A stretch of 64,000 bases of DNA from Zhengitettix transpicula (GCA_037074705.1 CM073593.1:109652483-109716482), one strand, 5' to 3'; numbered from the stretch's first letter, positions 1 to 12,356 are shown. Notes: generated by a model from the sequence alone, not told the origin. Program-made: numbers and translations.

Positions 1-50
1 TCTGTCTGAAGAAGTGGGAAGAAGACGTCACGAGACGGATAAATCAGACA

Positions 51-51
51 C

Positions 52-98
<47 letters not shown>

Positions 99-124
99 GG
101 GAGAGAGAGAGAGGGAGAGAGAGA
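51..124. repeat. (GA)n microsatellite
   Basis: Interrupted AG dinucleotide run with GACA and GGGA variants. The Arg/Glu-rich and Ser/Leu-rich open frames over it on both strands are simple-repeat artefacts. Confidence 0.95.
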
Positions 125-360
125 TATGACGGCCGCGGGCTGTCTCCGAGTGTGATTGTGGTCTTTGATGTCGTTATCCATTTCCTCGGCCGCTGCTGGA
201 CCAATCAGGGCGGACCGTTGCCAAAGAAGAGTCTCTCGGAGTCTCCGTTTCCTACGACGATAAACAAATGCCATCACTCAGAAAACTGTCAAGTTGGTCG
301 GACACACGGCTTATAAAACGATCATTCAAAGGAATATAACCATTAAAAAATTTGGTTAAT
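125..360. other. Unassigned sequence
   Basis: Moderately GC-rich stretch between the GA tract and the first family C remnant. I see no motif or convincing reading frame. Confidence 0.4.
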
Positions 361-1110
361 ATGACAATTAAACTCAGCGACTCCTATAACCTCGGAGTCG
401 ACACCAATCTTGGTCTTTTATGTAACCCCATTCCACCAGCACCCTTACTGTGAGGGTGCGTCCCTCCCTTGCCTTTTCGACTTAAAACACTTTTAACTTC
501 AGAATGAGACTATTAAATTCAACGACCCCTAAAACGTTAACATTGGCCATTTAGGAATGTATTTAAATTCAACCCCCCACCCCTAGAGTCGGTACGTGTG
601 TCTTAACCCCTCAGTGTTTTTTCCTGGATAGTATAAAGTTTGGTAGAAATTGATGTACTCGTTTAAGATTCTATACGGAAATTTGTTCCACCCCCTTTCA
701 CTCCTGAACTCCTAGGGGTGGAACTACACCTTAACCAGTATGTTAAATGTCATAATTAAACTCAGTAACTGCTGTAACCAATCTAGGTTGTTTCGCGTTA
801 TGTTTATGTAACGCGCCTCCACCCCCTCCCTTAGTGGTGCTTTAAGGGGTTGAAATTATACACTAAAACATCTGGAGAGAAACTACTAATCACAACAACC
901 CGTAAACTAATTATTCGACGCTGATATCGGCCGTTTTTAACATTTCACCCCTCCGACGTTCACCCCTTGGGAGTTTCTAACGCTTCGAAAAGCAGACAGA
1001 AACCTTCGCGCAGGCAACAACTCACCAAAGTTTCAAAGAAATCGGATGAATGGTTTAGGAGCTCACGTGGGACACACAGACTGTCATTTATATAGATAGT
1101 TGTGTGACGA
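361..1110 (+). repeat. Family C remnant (subtype C2)
   Basis: Two degenerate units start at about 365 and 750 with AATTAAACTCAG, as in the better family C copies. The distal part (CGGATGAATGGTTTAGGAG near 1043) matches the ends of the blocks at 30.9-31.4 kb and 62.1-62.5 kb. C-rich runs (ACCCCTCC and similar) are typical of the family. Confidence 0.7.
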
Positions 1111-2867
1111 AGCACTAGACCGAAGGAATTTACCCAGGTAGTAACTGCAGGCGGCAGGTCGACCGAGGACGAATCGTGCCTTGGCTGAGATTAGATATAT
1201 ATACATATATATATAGTCTCACGTTTGCTTGTGTTTCATGCTATTTTGGTAAGTATAACTGTCTTGTAAATGAAACATAGTTGCCTATTTAAATAGTCAT
1301 TATATTGATATATTTATTTGTTTTAAAGACCACAGAACTTTATTTTATTAATAAATAAACTGAAAAAAGCGGCCAATTTGGCAGGAAAACGACTGTAACA
1401 AAAGATATATACAACATTTATATTTTTTAATGGTATTTTACCTTCTTACATCCTATAATTGTGGTTGAAACGTCACAGTATTTTTGTTTTACTTGAATAA
1501 TTCATTATTTCCGACTATTTGGCCCTTTGATGGGGTTAATTAACTAAATTATCATTGTCAGATTAAGTTGAATGTATTTTTTTAACGTTCCGGAGTTACA
1601 ACTGTGTGGGTCTTGAAGAATTAAACCCTTTCACCCCCATCAATAATATTGTTTCCGACGTGATATTAAATTCAATATCCATTTCAGAGGTCTGATTATT
1701 TGTTTTCGTGGCAGATCCACTTTTGAGTCGTCGATGAAGGCTCCTGAGATCGCGCCCCACTGCACCCCCTCGTGATAACATCTGCCTCTCTTTATGGAGA
1801 GAAAGGAAGCGTCTCGAGTACTGAGACGACTCTTCAACATTCATCGATCACGCAAAGAAAGAAGTCGACTTCTCCGAAAACTAATATAATGACATTTCCT
1901 CTTGAAATTCTAGCCGGGGCAGTTATCAAGTTTCTACCCCGGGGGTACTTGACTTTCAAGTTAAAGAAAAGTCCGCAGTCGGTAACAAGAAGAGATAGAA
2001 GGGAAATTCATCCCCCCCCCCCTCCAAGTTGACACAGATATTAATATGTCTTAGAGTATCAGCATTACGACTGAATCAAAACCTATACTCCTGTGACGAT
2101 GGTAATTGTAAGTATAAAAGCAAAAGAAAAGCGAAAATTATGCAGTTGAAATCGTTTCATTGAACAGTCGGGAAAACAAAGATGTATTAACAAAAGATTC
2201 CAGAAATGAAACTACAAAAAAATATATATTTATATTAATCGAAGAAACGCAGGAATACAGCCAAGGTCTCGTCGAAGGAATAAGTTAAAATTACGAAACG
2301 TCTTCAAACGCAATTATCAGAAAGAAAAAAAACTCACACTGTCCTCCAAAATTTATTTAGAATACAAATCCCCCCAACTCTTGGCAAAGCAAGCAAAACA
2401 CTTGTTGTGTGGCCTCTCCGAAGTTTTCCGATGTTTGCCGAAGGCGACCGAAGTTTTCGTAATCTGTCAATTCCTTATCGTTAACTCAGTAGTTGGAGAA
2501 AAATATACGAAATAAAAATTATGTACTCATAGATACAAAAATCTATGGCGGTCGGTTCCTTTCTGTTCTTAAAAAAAATTGGGATTAAACATCGTTTGGA
2601 AAATATATAAGGTTATGTATTGTGTAAATACAATCAGTATCTACTTTCAAATTTCGTCGTAAATATGTGAAAAATAACTACCCCGAGACCACGTAACGTT
2701 TCATGCTGTCGTTTCTCTGTTCCCTTCAGGTGCAGTTGTAAAATTAGAGGTAGTGATTTTTTTAAAAAAAATATATACGCCTCTAAATTACAATATTTTC
2801 TTCTAATTAGATACAGAAGTACGATTGGTATTTTCAATCACGTGACGAGATAAACGAGGAATTTAAT
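1111..2867. other. AT-rich stretch without recognised features
   Basis: It contains a short TA-rich run at 1191-1217 and poly-C at 2012-2022. Open frames near 1596-2032 and 2634-2837 are short, low in complexity and match nothing I recognise. A GAAACGTCTTC string at 2296 may be a decayed copy of the GAAACGT motif. Confidence 0.4.
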
Positions 2868-2951
2868 TTATAGCTTAGCTTGAAGTTCCTTAACACCAGG
2901 TAGCAAAGATCGCTTAGTCCGGTCAATATAACAAAAACCGAGGATGTTGTT
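2868..2951 (-). pseudogene. GIY-YIG endonuclease fragment of a Penelope-like retroelement
   Basis: The minus frame reads FCYIDRTKRSLLPGVKELQ, close to the FCYIGQTKRSLL segment at 60.5 kb and the CYIGQTKRSLLTEIEENK segment at 41.7 kb. In Penelope-like elements a C-terminal GIY-YIG nuclease follows the reverse transcriptase, and Y-I-G-Q-T-x-R is its signature core. Here the GQ pair has become DR, and only ~25 residues remain before a stop. A family A retroposon abuts it on the right and probably interrupts the older element. Confidence 0.55.
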
Positions 2952-3422
2952 TTTTGTTTTTTTAAGGTGTAGACAGGCTGCATGAGGGTAATCCACATGG
3001 TGGCAACTCCCCTTTAATAGCATAGGAAAATGATTTGAAAGGGATAATGCGGAAGGGTAGAGGAAGGTAGCCAAGGGTTAACTAGGGGCCCCCGGGCTAT
3101 GGTTTAAGGATCCTACCCGGGGCAATTCGCCTAAAAGTGATGCAGGGAAAACCCTAGAAAAACCTGCATCAGGTAGGTCGGGCATTGGGTACTTGTCCCA
3201 CGCCCTTCCCTGGATGGCGGGTTTGCTCTGGGGTCGCAGCTTTCCCCTCGCCGTGCCTTGACCAGTTTAGGAGGCAGCTGGCCGACTATTCCAATAGGAA
3301 TAGCGGACAACTCTTACCGTATACCCCAAGGTCTGCGACCCCGGAACATACACCTCTCAGAACAGACCGGGGTGACTCGGCTTGTGGGAACCTTAGTTCA
3401 AAAACGGAGAGAAAAAGGTATC
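2949..3422 (-). mobile_element. Family A retroposon, copy 1
   Basis: On the minus strand the element ends GTGGATTACCCTCATGCAGC and a short A-rich tail (T-rich at 2949-2963 on the plus strand). It shares nearly all its length with copies at 3.4, 6.5, 24.6 and 36.2 kb. The 5' end is cut near 3420, where copy 2 begins. Open frames on both strands differ from copy to copy, so I regard it as non-coding. Confidence 0.85.
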
Positions 3423-4078
3423 TTATTTTTAGGGCAACAGGCTGCATGAGGGCAATCCACATTGGGCAACTCCCCTTTAATAGCATAGGAAGGGATTAGA
3501 AAGAGGGGATGCGGAAGGGTAGAGGAAGGTAGCCAAGGGTTAACTAGGGCCCCCGGGCTATGGTTTAAGGATCCTACCCGGCATTCGCCTAAAGAAATGC
3601 AGGGAAAACCCTAGAAAAACCTGCATCGGGTAGGTCGGGCATTGGGTACTTGTCCGACGCCCTTCCCTGGATGGCGGGTGAGGAGTTTGCTGTGGGGACG
3701 CAGCATTCCCTTCTCCGTGCCTCGACCAGTTTAGGAGGCAGCTGGCCGACTATTCCAATAGGAATAGCGGACAACTCTTGCCGTATGCCCAAGGTCTGCG
3801 ACCCCGGAACATACACCTCTCAAAACAGGCCTCGGCATGTAGGAACCTTAGATCAGAAAACCAGAGAGATGTGAAGGCATCCCCAAAGGTAGCCTCCGCC
3901 AGAGCTCTCTGGGAAGGTTCACCTGCGAGAGAATCCTCTTGCAGGCTTCTCTAGCCAAGGGTTAACTAGGGCCCCTGAGCCCCTTCATATCTCTCCTACA
4001 AGGTTCTTCCTGCGAGAGAACATCCCTTGCAGGTATCGCCTGCGAGAGAATAGCCCTCGCAGACACCCTTTTCCAGGC
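3423..4078 (-). mobile_element. Family A retroposon, copy 2 (longest)
   Basis: Head-to-tail with copy 1; its A-rich end is seen as TTATTTTTAGGG at 3422-3433. It extends past the 5' end of most copies and includes three short inverted repeats of the form CCTGCGAGAGAA..CCTCGCAGG between 3920 and 4062. The GTTAACTAGGGCCCC block recurs at 3960, suggesting an internal duplication. Confidence 0.85.
3920..4062. repeat. Three short hairpins in the 5' part of a family A copy
   Basis: CCTGCGAGAGAATC..TTGCAGG (about 3920), CCTGCGAGAGAACATC..TTGCAGG (about 4010) and CCTGCGAGAGAATAG..TCGCAG (about 4039) can each form a 6-7 bp stem. A related stem occurs in the copies at 6.95 kb and 44.96 kb. Confidence 0.6.
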
Positions 4079-4084
4079 CAAGAC

Positions 4085-5914
4085 CGTCTTTATATATATA
4101 TTTTTTAACTCAATATGACAAAGATACTTGAAAATTACAGACATATTAAGTGTTATGTGTTTATATTCTGTGGTCATCTGGGCTCCAGTGTTGACAAAGA
4201 TCACAACGACTGTCGATCGAACGGTCTAGTCACATTTAAAGTTTTTGTGTATTGTTAAAAAAAATTATTCTGTTATTCGGGGCGTTACGCTCGATTGTTG
4301 ACCTTCACTGTACAGGAACATCCGTTTTCTGTTCGCTTTTGTTAGATGAGGAAGATTCTACCGTATCTGTGTCTATCAAAGACAATAATTCGTAGTGACA
4401 AGTTGCTGAAAGTTGTAATTATATTCGTTACTTCCGAAGATGTTGTCGTCGTCGTGATATAATTAAAGGAGTAACATGATGTAAATACGTACTAATAAGC
4501 AGAGATAATTTGGCGTTTAGTTTGTGTTGCGTGAGTCGCGTCGGCCGCGTCCTTGGCAAGTCCTCACTCTACTAAGACCAGAGACAATAAAAGAGGGAAA
4601 AACAAAACACCGAACGGCTTGAGACAAGCTCGAAGACTACAAACATGAAGACAGAAAAGTTTTCTCGGCGGGCCACGAATTAATTTTTTTTTTCGAGTCA
4701 TGTTAAATTGAATAATATTGGGGAAAGGTAAAGAGACAGAGGATTGGAGAAACTGGATTGATAAGGATACGAGACAAAATACTCTCCAATAAGGCGATTA
4801 ATGAAGCACTGCTGTCAACGAAACTGGAGGGACAGAAGAATCCAAAGGAGATGACGTCATCGTTTCGGGAGAATAGTTGTGCCTGGAGGCAGCCCAGCAA
4901 ACGTCCGTGCTTGGACTGGGGAAATTTACATATTTTCGTGAGTGTGTGTGTGTGTGTGAAAAAAAGAAAAAATTCCCCCCCCCCCCGGGTGTAGCTATGA
5001 CGTCACTGAAGCCTTCACCCCACAGTTTCGTGAAGTGGCTCGTCCGTCGTGATTCAGGTTTTGAGTTTATTCTCGTGTGATGTCCACATATGTTATGTTA
5101 GTTAATTTTCTAAGTAATAATAATTTTATTTGCCTCGTTGGATATTTAATTTTCTTTGCGTGCTGTCAACATCATGTCGTACCCTTAGCGACGTTGAAGA
5201 TTTACGCAGCTTCTGTAATCCTTGCTGCAGCGCGACGCTGCCACGTCACGTCCACAACGTTAATTAAAATATATATTCATTAAATTACATGTCCAAAAGA
5301 ACGCACCGTGTGATGACGTAATTGGCGACTGTTCGTGGTCACGTTGGAGGTTGTGGTGACATAATCTGGTGGTGGACGGGGACTTTAAGACGAACTCCGG
5401 AGCTCGTCTGGAGCTGTAGTTGCTCGCATATTCCGTATTTGCGAGATCCCGAAGGGCACCGCCCTCTTTATTGGAATTCCCAGAGGTAACGCCACGCGCA
5501 TTCTCAATATTTACGTGTTGTGGTCGTTGCCGCATTTTAATTAAAAATACTATTCTTTTAAAAGAAAAATAATGGAGCATTTCGTGGCCTCTTCATCTCA
5601 CATCCATGTAAATAAAGACGTCTTCAACCCCTCGTTGTCCTCTTAACGTCGCTCCGGACCCTTAAAGAGCGTGTGAGGGAGACTTGGCGCCGTCTGGAAC
5701 GTGACGTCACTGGAATTATCTTTCAATATCACCACTGTTTTTGTTATCATCGTGAAAGGAGTTTAAATTTTACGGTCAATCCTCGTAATTCCCGACCCTG
5801 TCCTTGGCGTAAGGCAAGCGGGCTGCATCGAGGATGACGTCCGCCGTCGCATCACGCGGGCCGAAACGTCCGCGACCTCAAGCTCTTGGCGATCACGGCG
5901 TGAAGCCACGATTA

Positions 5915-5963
<49 letters not shown>

Positions 5964-6464
5964 CATATGAGACAAGCACATGGGGAACTACACGTAGGTG
6001 AAGAGGCGGGAACGACGAGGACCGTAAATTAATGGTCGACTAACGGATTAATTTTTGCTATTTCACGAGGTAATTTCGCAGAGTCACGAAGAAGCGTCCA
6101 TCATGGGATTAACGAACGTGACATGAATAAACGTCGATGGATAAACCAGCAAGCGTTTTCCTCGACGATTATATATTTTTTTTATATCCAAAATAACTAA
6201 TAATAAATTGTATCAAATATGTAAATAAAATCGTAGTTTTGTCTTTACGTCGCTCAGGATTGAGTGATTCAGGCACTCAGAAACCTACAGCATCATAATT
6301 CCATTAATTAAATACTTCTTCACTGTTTTGAAACGTCAGAAACACAGTGAAAATTATATAATTTGCTTTATCCTTAAAGTAAAGACTAATAATATATTAT
6401 AAAATACATTATAATCGATTTCGGTCCTTAGGAACACTAGAAAAAAGAGTTTTAAGAAATAAAC
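4085..6464. other. Unassigned stretch with microsatellites
   Basis: It holds a GT run (4938-4958), a poly-C run (4975-4986), TGACGTCA palindromes near 4853, 4995 and 5702, and the TA microsatellite listed separately. No frame here resembles a protein I recognise. Confidence 0.4.
5920..5961. repeat. (TA)21 microsatellite
   Basis: Uninterrupted TA dinucleotides, about 42 bp. Confidence 0.97.
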
Positions 6465-6465
6465 T

Positions 6466-6992
6466 TTATTTTAGAGTATCAGGCTACACGAGGGTAATCC
6501 ACATGGTGGCAACTCCCCTTTAATAGCATAGGAAGGGATTTGAAAGGGTAGAGGAAAGTAGCCAAGGGTTACCTAGGGGCCACCGGACTATGGTTTAAGG
6601 CTCCTACCCGGCAATTCGCCTTAAAGTGATGCAGAGAAAACCCTAGAAAAACCTGCATCAGGTAGGACGGGCATTGGATACTAGTCCCACGCCCTTCCCT
6701 GGATGGCGGGAGAGAAGTTTGCTGTGGGGTCGCAGCTTTCCCCTGCCATGCCTTGACCGGTTTACGAGGCAGCTGGCCGACTATTCCAATAGGAATAGCG
6801 GACAACTCTTACCGTATGCCCAAGGTCTGTGACCCCGGAACATAACCTCTCAAAACAGGCCTCGGCTTGTGGGAACCTTAGTTCAAAAAATACCAGAGAG
6901 AGGTGAAGGCATCCGCAAAGGTAGCCTCCGCCAGAGCTCTCTGGGAAGGTTCACCTGCGAGAGAATTCCCTCGCAAACTTCCTTCTCCGTCC
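6466..6992 (-). mobile_element. Family A retroposon, copy 3
   Basis: The plus-strand left end reads TTTTAGAGTATCAGGCTACA and the right end carries the CCTGCGAGAGAATTCCCTCG hairpin. It is nearly full length relative to the other copies and has small internal deletions. Confidence 0.85.
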
Positions 6993-7014
6993 GAAGCAAG
7001 TTACGGAGAGTAAA

Positions 7015-7520
7015 GATTTTCCCATTTAAATTCCTAAAAACGACAAAAAGAGAAACACAACGCATTGAAGGGACAGTTAAAAATAATAATGTCACAGGCA
7101 CAACTCCTGGGAAAATTTCTCCAATAATTTTAAATAATAAATGAACCATTCAGGTCCCGAAGGACGGGAAATTCAACTCGATTTACATAGAATAAAATAA
7201 TGTATAATCAGGTTGAGACAATGAAAACGTGGCTGAGGAATAATAATAAGGAAAATATTTCCCCATTGAGATACTGATGAATAACAGGAAGAGACATTAA
7301 ATGTAAAAGGGAATGATTGGAATCAGGATAAGACACGTTCAAAACAGGGGTTAAGAAAAATTTCCACATAATGTTAAAGAATAAGTAAATATCGACCCAT
7401 TTAGGTTCTTAGGAGTATCAGGAATGGATTATACCAGAGGTAATGGATGAGACATCTTGAAAAAAGTATTTTTAAAATTATAATAATATACCGCACTTTT
7501 GGAATATCAGGAATAAATGG
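7015..7520 (+). repeat. Degenerate ~115 bp tandem array (part 1)
   Basis: About five diverged units contain CCATTTAGG, CTTAGGAATATCAGGAATGG, GAGACATT and AATAATTTTAAATAATAAA at 100-140 bp spacing (landmarks near 7022, 7141, 7256, 7396, 7495). The same unit recurs at 8.6-8.9 kb. Confidence 0.6.
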
Positions 7521-8299
7521 TTGTGATGTGTTGAAGAACAAAGGCCACTCTCCGAGGCTGAGTTTGGAGCTGGAATGTTTGGAAAAGTGAACTGTCATGA
7601 GAGATTTTCCCCCCAAACCTTTTATTTGTCTGCAACCATCAATTAACACTTGATAGGGGACTAACAAGTGTTTTACATATATCTTTAAAGAGAAGGAAAG
7701 GAATGAAGTAAATCGCACACTGTGGGAGCAGCGGACAAGGAGGAAGGCGGCTCTCTTCATCGCCATGCTTAATGGCGGCTCCTCCAAGGTCTGAAGGGCA
7801 ACACGAACAAAACGCCGTCGATGATTTACAGGACCGCTGCTTGTGTATCACGTCACGTGTCAGCGTCGTCGTGGATTTTATTATCATCATGGCCCCTGAG
7901 TTAACAACAACAACAACATTCACCCAGGGAACAGTGACGTCGTTTTTTGGGGGCAAAAAGAATTCTGTTTAGTTGTGGGTGAGTCTGTCTCTCCCTGGCA
8001 CAATAAAAATCCGTGGACGCGGTCCTCATTTTGTAAAAAAAAACACTACTTCATTGTAAGTGTTGCAGACTGATGATAATCAAGTGCTAGCACATAGGAA
8101 CAACGCTCCTTTGAGAGACTCCTGAAGGACTCTACTTTATTTAAAACCTCTTTAATACCGTGTAAATGAATTAAAAAATTAATTTAAGACATAATCATGT
8201 AATTTTTAAATTTAACAATGATGCATGTGTGACCATATGTGACCATATAAGACAAATTATTACAGGGTTTTAACGTCATGAAAAAGATTTTTTTTAAAT
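7521..8299. other. Unassigned stretch
   Basis: It contains short overlapping open frames on both strands around 7640-7970, with no recognisable domain and no splice context I can support. Confidence 0.35.
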
Positions 8300-8438
8300 A
8301 TAGGAATCACAGAACGTTTCGTCGCTAATTTGCGAATTCTTCAGGTAAGAGTCTAAGAGGGGCTTTACAACACAGCAGTGAGCGGAGAACGACCTGAAAG
8401 GGTTCACAAATAGTGACAAAACGTTTTATAATTCCTAT
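8300..8438. repeat. Foldback with GAAACGT-type motifs as arms
   Basis: The left arm reads ATAGGAATCACAGAACG and then the reverse complement of CCTGAAGAATTCGC / GCGACGAAACGTTCT. The right arm reads CCTGAAAGGG / GTGACAAAACGTTTTATAA and ends ATTCCTAT. The outer ATAGGAAT/ATTCCTAT match and the inverted motifs give imperfect ~45 bp arms around a ~50 bp loop. Confidence 0.7.
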
Positions 8439-8569
8439 TAAAAAAATCTTCTTCCCGACCTTGTTGGTTACTTGTAATTTTAAAATTTATTTGAAGCGTC
8501 TAATAAATAAAAAAAAAGGTGTTATAAATTAAGTAGAATGATTACTTTGTTGAAACTCGTTGAAAGTAA

Positions 8570-8900
8570 TTTTTCAGAATTTAATTAATAATTAATTCAT
8601 TAATAAATAATTCAAGTCCTTAGGAATAACAGGAAAATAGGAACAATGGTTAATAAAATAAAGACGAGACATTTACAGAAACAATTCCTAATAATTCTAA
8701 TTAATAAGGGAAAAATCTTCCCATTTAAATCCTTAGGAATATCAGGAATGGGACATTGAAAACAGACAGGATGAGACATGTCGAGATCCTAGGATTAGAA
8801 AAATGTCCCAATAATTTAAAATAATAAATCCTTAGGAATGGACACTAAAATATTAATAATGGTTAAAATGAGGATTTTTCTTGGGGGCACAAGTGGCATA
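8570..8900 (+). repeat. Degenerate ~115 bp tandem array (part 2)
   Basis: Units with CCTTAGGAATAACAGG (8612), CCTTAGGAATATCAGGAATG (8731) and CCTTAGGAATGG (8829) match the array at 7.0-7.5 kb. The foldback at 8300-8438 lies between the two parts. Confidence 0.6.
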
Positions 8901-9711
8901 AAGATTAGACAAGTCATTAATTTAGAGGAATAAGGACCCGGGGAGCTGCTCTCAACTTAACTGTACCTGAGGCTTCCTTCCATATCTTTCAAGCATTAAT
9001 TTTTTTAATGCTTTGCGGGTTGCCTCATTGCCTGTCGATTCCTAAGGGAGGATATTGCCTTATTATTGGGTTATTTCTCCTAATTCTATATTCTCGACCT
9101 TAATCAGGGTAAATAAAATCGTTGTTTAATATAACACTGGATGAGTTTTGTGGCGGAGAGTTTTTTTAATATATTCTGTATCCTTAGAAACATAAAATAA
9201 AAAATGTACAGAAACGTCGTTTAATAAAATATATGTGTTGGAATGGTCGTTTAATTTTTCTTATTAATAATATAGACAGTAGTGTGTGTGTGTGTGTGTG
9301 TGTTACGTTTCCACCCGGGCAAGTCTTGACGTGAAGCCTTCGCCAATCACTCTTCTGCTGCGGGCCTTACTTAATAAGGGACGTGTCCGTCGCTCGCCCC
9401 TTTTAATGGCATTAAAGTGGTGAAGGGAAAGGAACGGCGTCTGCGGTGAAGAGACGCAATCAGATTACGTCACTGGACGTCGTCCACTTGGGCCCTCAAC
9501 CTCACCTCCGTCAACGATCTCTCAATCAGGTTGTGCGCTGTCTGGTGTCTTCGTTCAGTTCATGGTCGAGGAACCGCGACATCAAGACGTTTATTTATAT
9601 AAGCCAAAACGAGTATTTAATTATACATTAATGTATTAGTCAAGAAGCGGTTTAACATAACCTCGTCCAGACGGCACTGGATGAGTCTCAATCTTTATAA
9701 AAACAGAGAAT
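8901..9711. other. Unassigned stretch with a GT microsatellite
   Basis: A (GT)10 run lies at about 9282-9302. Nothing else is recognised. Confidence 0.4.
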
Positions 9712-10069
9712 GATGTTCACTGTTCCCATTGGAACAGTCGGCCAGCTGCCTCCTAAACTGGTCGAGGCACGGAGAAGGGAATGCTGCGTCCCCACAGCAA
9801 AGCCCCTCTGCCGCCATCCAGGGAAGGGCGTGGGACAAGTACCCAATGCCCGACCTACCTGATGCAGGTTTTTCTAGGGTTTGTCCTGCATCACTTTTAG
9901 GTGAATTGCCGGGTAGGATCCTAAAACCACAGCCCGGGGGCCTCTAGTTAACCCTTGGCTACCTTCTTCTACCCTTCCGCATCCCCGCTTTCAGATCCCT
10001 TCCCATGCTATTAAAGGGGAGTTGCCACCATGTGGATTACCCTCATGTAGCCTGTTGCCATAAAAAAAA
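9712..10069 (+). mobile_element. Family A retroposon, copy 4 (5'-truncated)
   Basis: It starts within the element at TTCCCATTGGAACAGTCGG and runs to CCTCATGTAGCCTGTTGCCA followed by eight A residues at 10062-10069. The A tail on this strand fixes the orientation, and the 5' truncation is typical of target-primed reverse transcription. Confidence 0.88.
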
Positions 10070-11590
10070 GGAGAGTAACCGTGAGTCTCGCTGTGAAACT
10101 GATTATTACGCCAACGACCGCAAACCAAGAAGCCAGAAGCACATCTGACCGAGGCAGCCACTTCAGTGTCTTCTTGTAAGTTCAATTGTGTAAAACGTTT
10201 TCATATTCAGCGCCTCCCCCTGGCAAGATTCCACACTAAAGTTTAATTTCCTTTCAAAAATATTTGATTGAAAACGGGGCATATTTTTTCATTATACTTT
10301 TTTCTTTTATCAAGTTCTTATTATAAAGAAAAATAAATATTTTAAATATAATACGTTTTCCGTTCGTCGCCTGGTTTTCTGTGTGTGTTTGTGTTGGCTG
10401 TCGCGGCTTTTCTGTGTGTTTTTAATCACCTGACGTAAGGGAGAAGGTACCAGAAACTTTTTTTTGTCTGTTTTTGAGGCCATGTAGTATGTATTGTTTG
10501 CGTACCACAACGCTCTGTATTTCTGTCCTCGTCCACGCCACAGCTGAAGAAGTTGTTTGATGGGTCGTCCGCGTATCTTTTCGTCGCTCCTTTAATCCTG
10601 CGTGTCGTTTTCCTAAGCCCCTGGAGATTATCCCCGAGGTACGACGACGCCGCTCACAGACGTGTTTTCCCGTTCCTCGCATTCACGGTGTGGCAGCACG
10701 AGTCACTCACGACCTTTACGAGGAGGAAGCCGAAACGTCGTCGACCGAGTCACCGTTGGTAAATAATGAAGCACAGCAGAAAGGGAGATGATAAAGAAGA
10801 CCCGCGGGAAGTTGACATCGGGAGAAACACGCAAATTGGTTTTTATGCGAAGCCTTGTGATTCACTTTTTAAAACTATTGTAAACGTTTGTCCGTTGCGT
10901 GAATACGTGAGACGTTCCTCACGCCTCAGCTTCGCGCTTTCAATTACTGTAATTGCAGCGGAAAAACAGGTGATGCTATTTCCTTTTACAGCCTTTAAAA
11001 AAAATCGCTCTTTTCTCTCGAATTTCTACCTCTGGAATTGGTAAAAAAAAACGTGGAGTAACATTTCTTCAGACGCAGGGCTGCCAACCAATTTCTCGAT
11101 TTTTTCCTCCTGAACGCGTTATTTAATAACCTGACTCTGGATTGTTCCGAGGGTCACGTGGAGCGCTTCCAGAGGCAACCAACCCCCTCCTCCACACTTC
11201 AAGGTTCCCACTCGAGGGTTGAAAAATTTTGTTTCTCCATCTGTTGTCTTCCGTGTTTTGTCTGTTGCGATTCCGGCGTTGTTTCAGTTCGAGCCTCCCC
11301 CTAAGTTAGTCCCACGGGCGGTAAGTCTCCCCCGCAAAACAAGAGAATTCAAGTTAATTACATCAGGCGAGTTAGCAGACTCCAGGCCGCGTTTCTCCTC
11401 GCTGAATACGAATTGATTCAATCCTCCGCAGAGCAGACGTTCTTCTGTAACTATATCTTTCCCTCAAGGTGTTTGTACTTTCATTGCTACTGAATTACAA
11501 GGAAAAATAACGAAATAAATTTAGAAAATATCGAAGGTTTTCCCAATTAATAGAATTAATAAAGGTTTATCGGGTTGTCTAAGTAAACAG
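10070..11590. other. Unassigned stretch
   Basis: Overlapping short frames around 10.4-10.8 kb and 11.2-11.4 kb have no recognisable domain. No repeat family is identified. Confidence 0.35.
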
Positions 11591-11627
11591 CGACGTTTCG
11601 ACGGCTGTCTGTGCTATCTTCTTCATG
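11591..11627 (-). repeat. CCTGAAGA/GAAACGT motif copy
   Basis: The reverse complement reads TCATGAAGAAGATAGC, then CCGTCGAAACGTCGC. It is a diverged single copy of the recurrent motif. Confidence 0.6.
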
Positions 11628-12320
11628 ACTGTGATTTGAAGGCTAGAACATGTTGTCTGAAGTCTAGTAAAATGTGAAGTCTAGAAGAAAGTGGCTAAAG
11701 TCTATAAGAAAGCCCAAGTGGAAACTTCAGATGTCTTTTTAATTATTACAATAAATTTAGAATTTCGTTTCTGAAATACGGCTGCTGCTGACAAACCATG
11801 AGGATATTATTTGTTGGTAGTTTTCAGTTTTATGAAGCAATGAAAACAAAATTGTATTTATTAAAAATAGCCAGTTGTTTCTAGTACATTTTTTTTGCTC
11901 AACACGTGATTTATAATTACTATAATTCTGCCAATTAGAACAACCAAAGGTATTATTATTTGTAATACTTGGTAATTGGGATATTTAAACTTATTAAACT
12001 GTTCATTCTGCACGACAACGCTCGACGCTTAAGTCTGAGATCCAGTTGTATATAAGAAATAACCCCCCAAGTTTGCTGTATGCAGTCTTGTTACTCGTCA
12101 GACGCTCACAGAGACCTCTGCGGATGGGGGTGGGGGGATGATTAAATTGTGAAAATAATATTTTCTTTCCTACTCCTTTTATTTATTTCGATATATTAAT
12201 TTTTTATGTTCAAAATTTGATTCTGTTCAATGAGCTGTCAAAAGTTCCTGAGTAAATTCTCGAGTTATATAAAAAATTAAATGAAATTCAATTATTACCG
12301 CCGGGTAGAGGCGTGGGATT
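11628..12320. other. Unassigned AT-rich stretch
   Basis: I see nothing beyond AT-rich sequence and a G-rich run near 12125. CACGACAACGCTCGACG at 12011 recurs with small changes at 12798 (GCACGACAACGCTCGACC), a minor direct repeat. Confidence 0.4.
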
Positions 12321-12356
12321 GGACAGACAGACAGACAGACAGACGGACAGACAGAT
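12321..12356. repeat. (GACA)n microsatellite
   Basis: Eight or nine ACAG/GACA units with one GACG variant. Confidence 0.95.

Noticed and set aside
3185..3874. Open frames such as WMAGEEFAVGTQHS in family A copies
   Set aside because: They appear on both strands, shift frame between copies and lack a shared start or stop, as expected for non-coding repeat sequence.
5920..5961. Membrane-like Ile/Tyr run in a minus-strand frame
   Set aside because: It is translation of the (TA)21 microsatellite.
10766..11044. Frame containing RLSFALSITV, similar to a string at 46.2 kb (minus)
   Set aside because: The similarity is a few common residues and the surroundings do not align.
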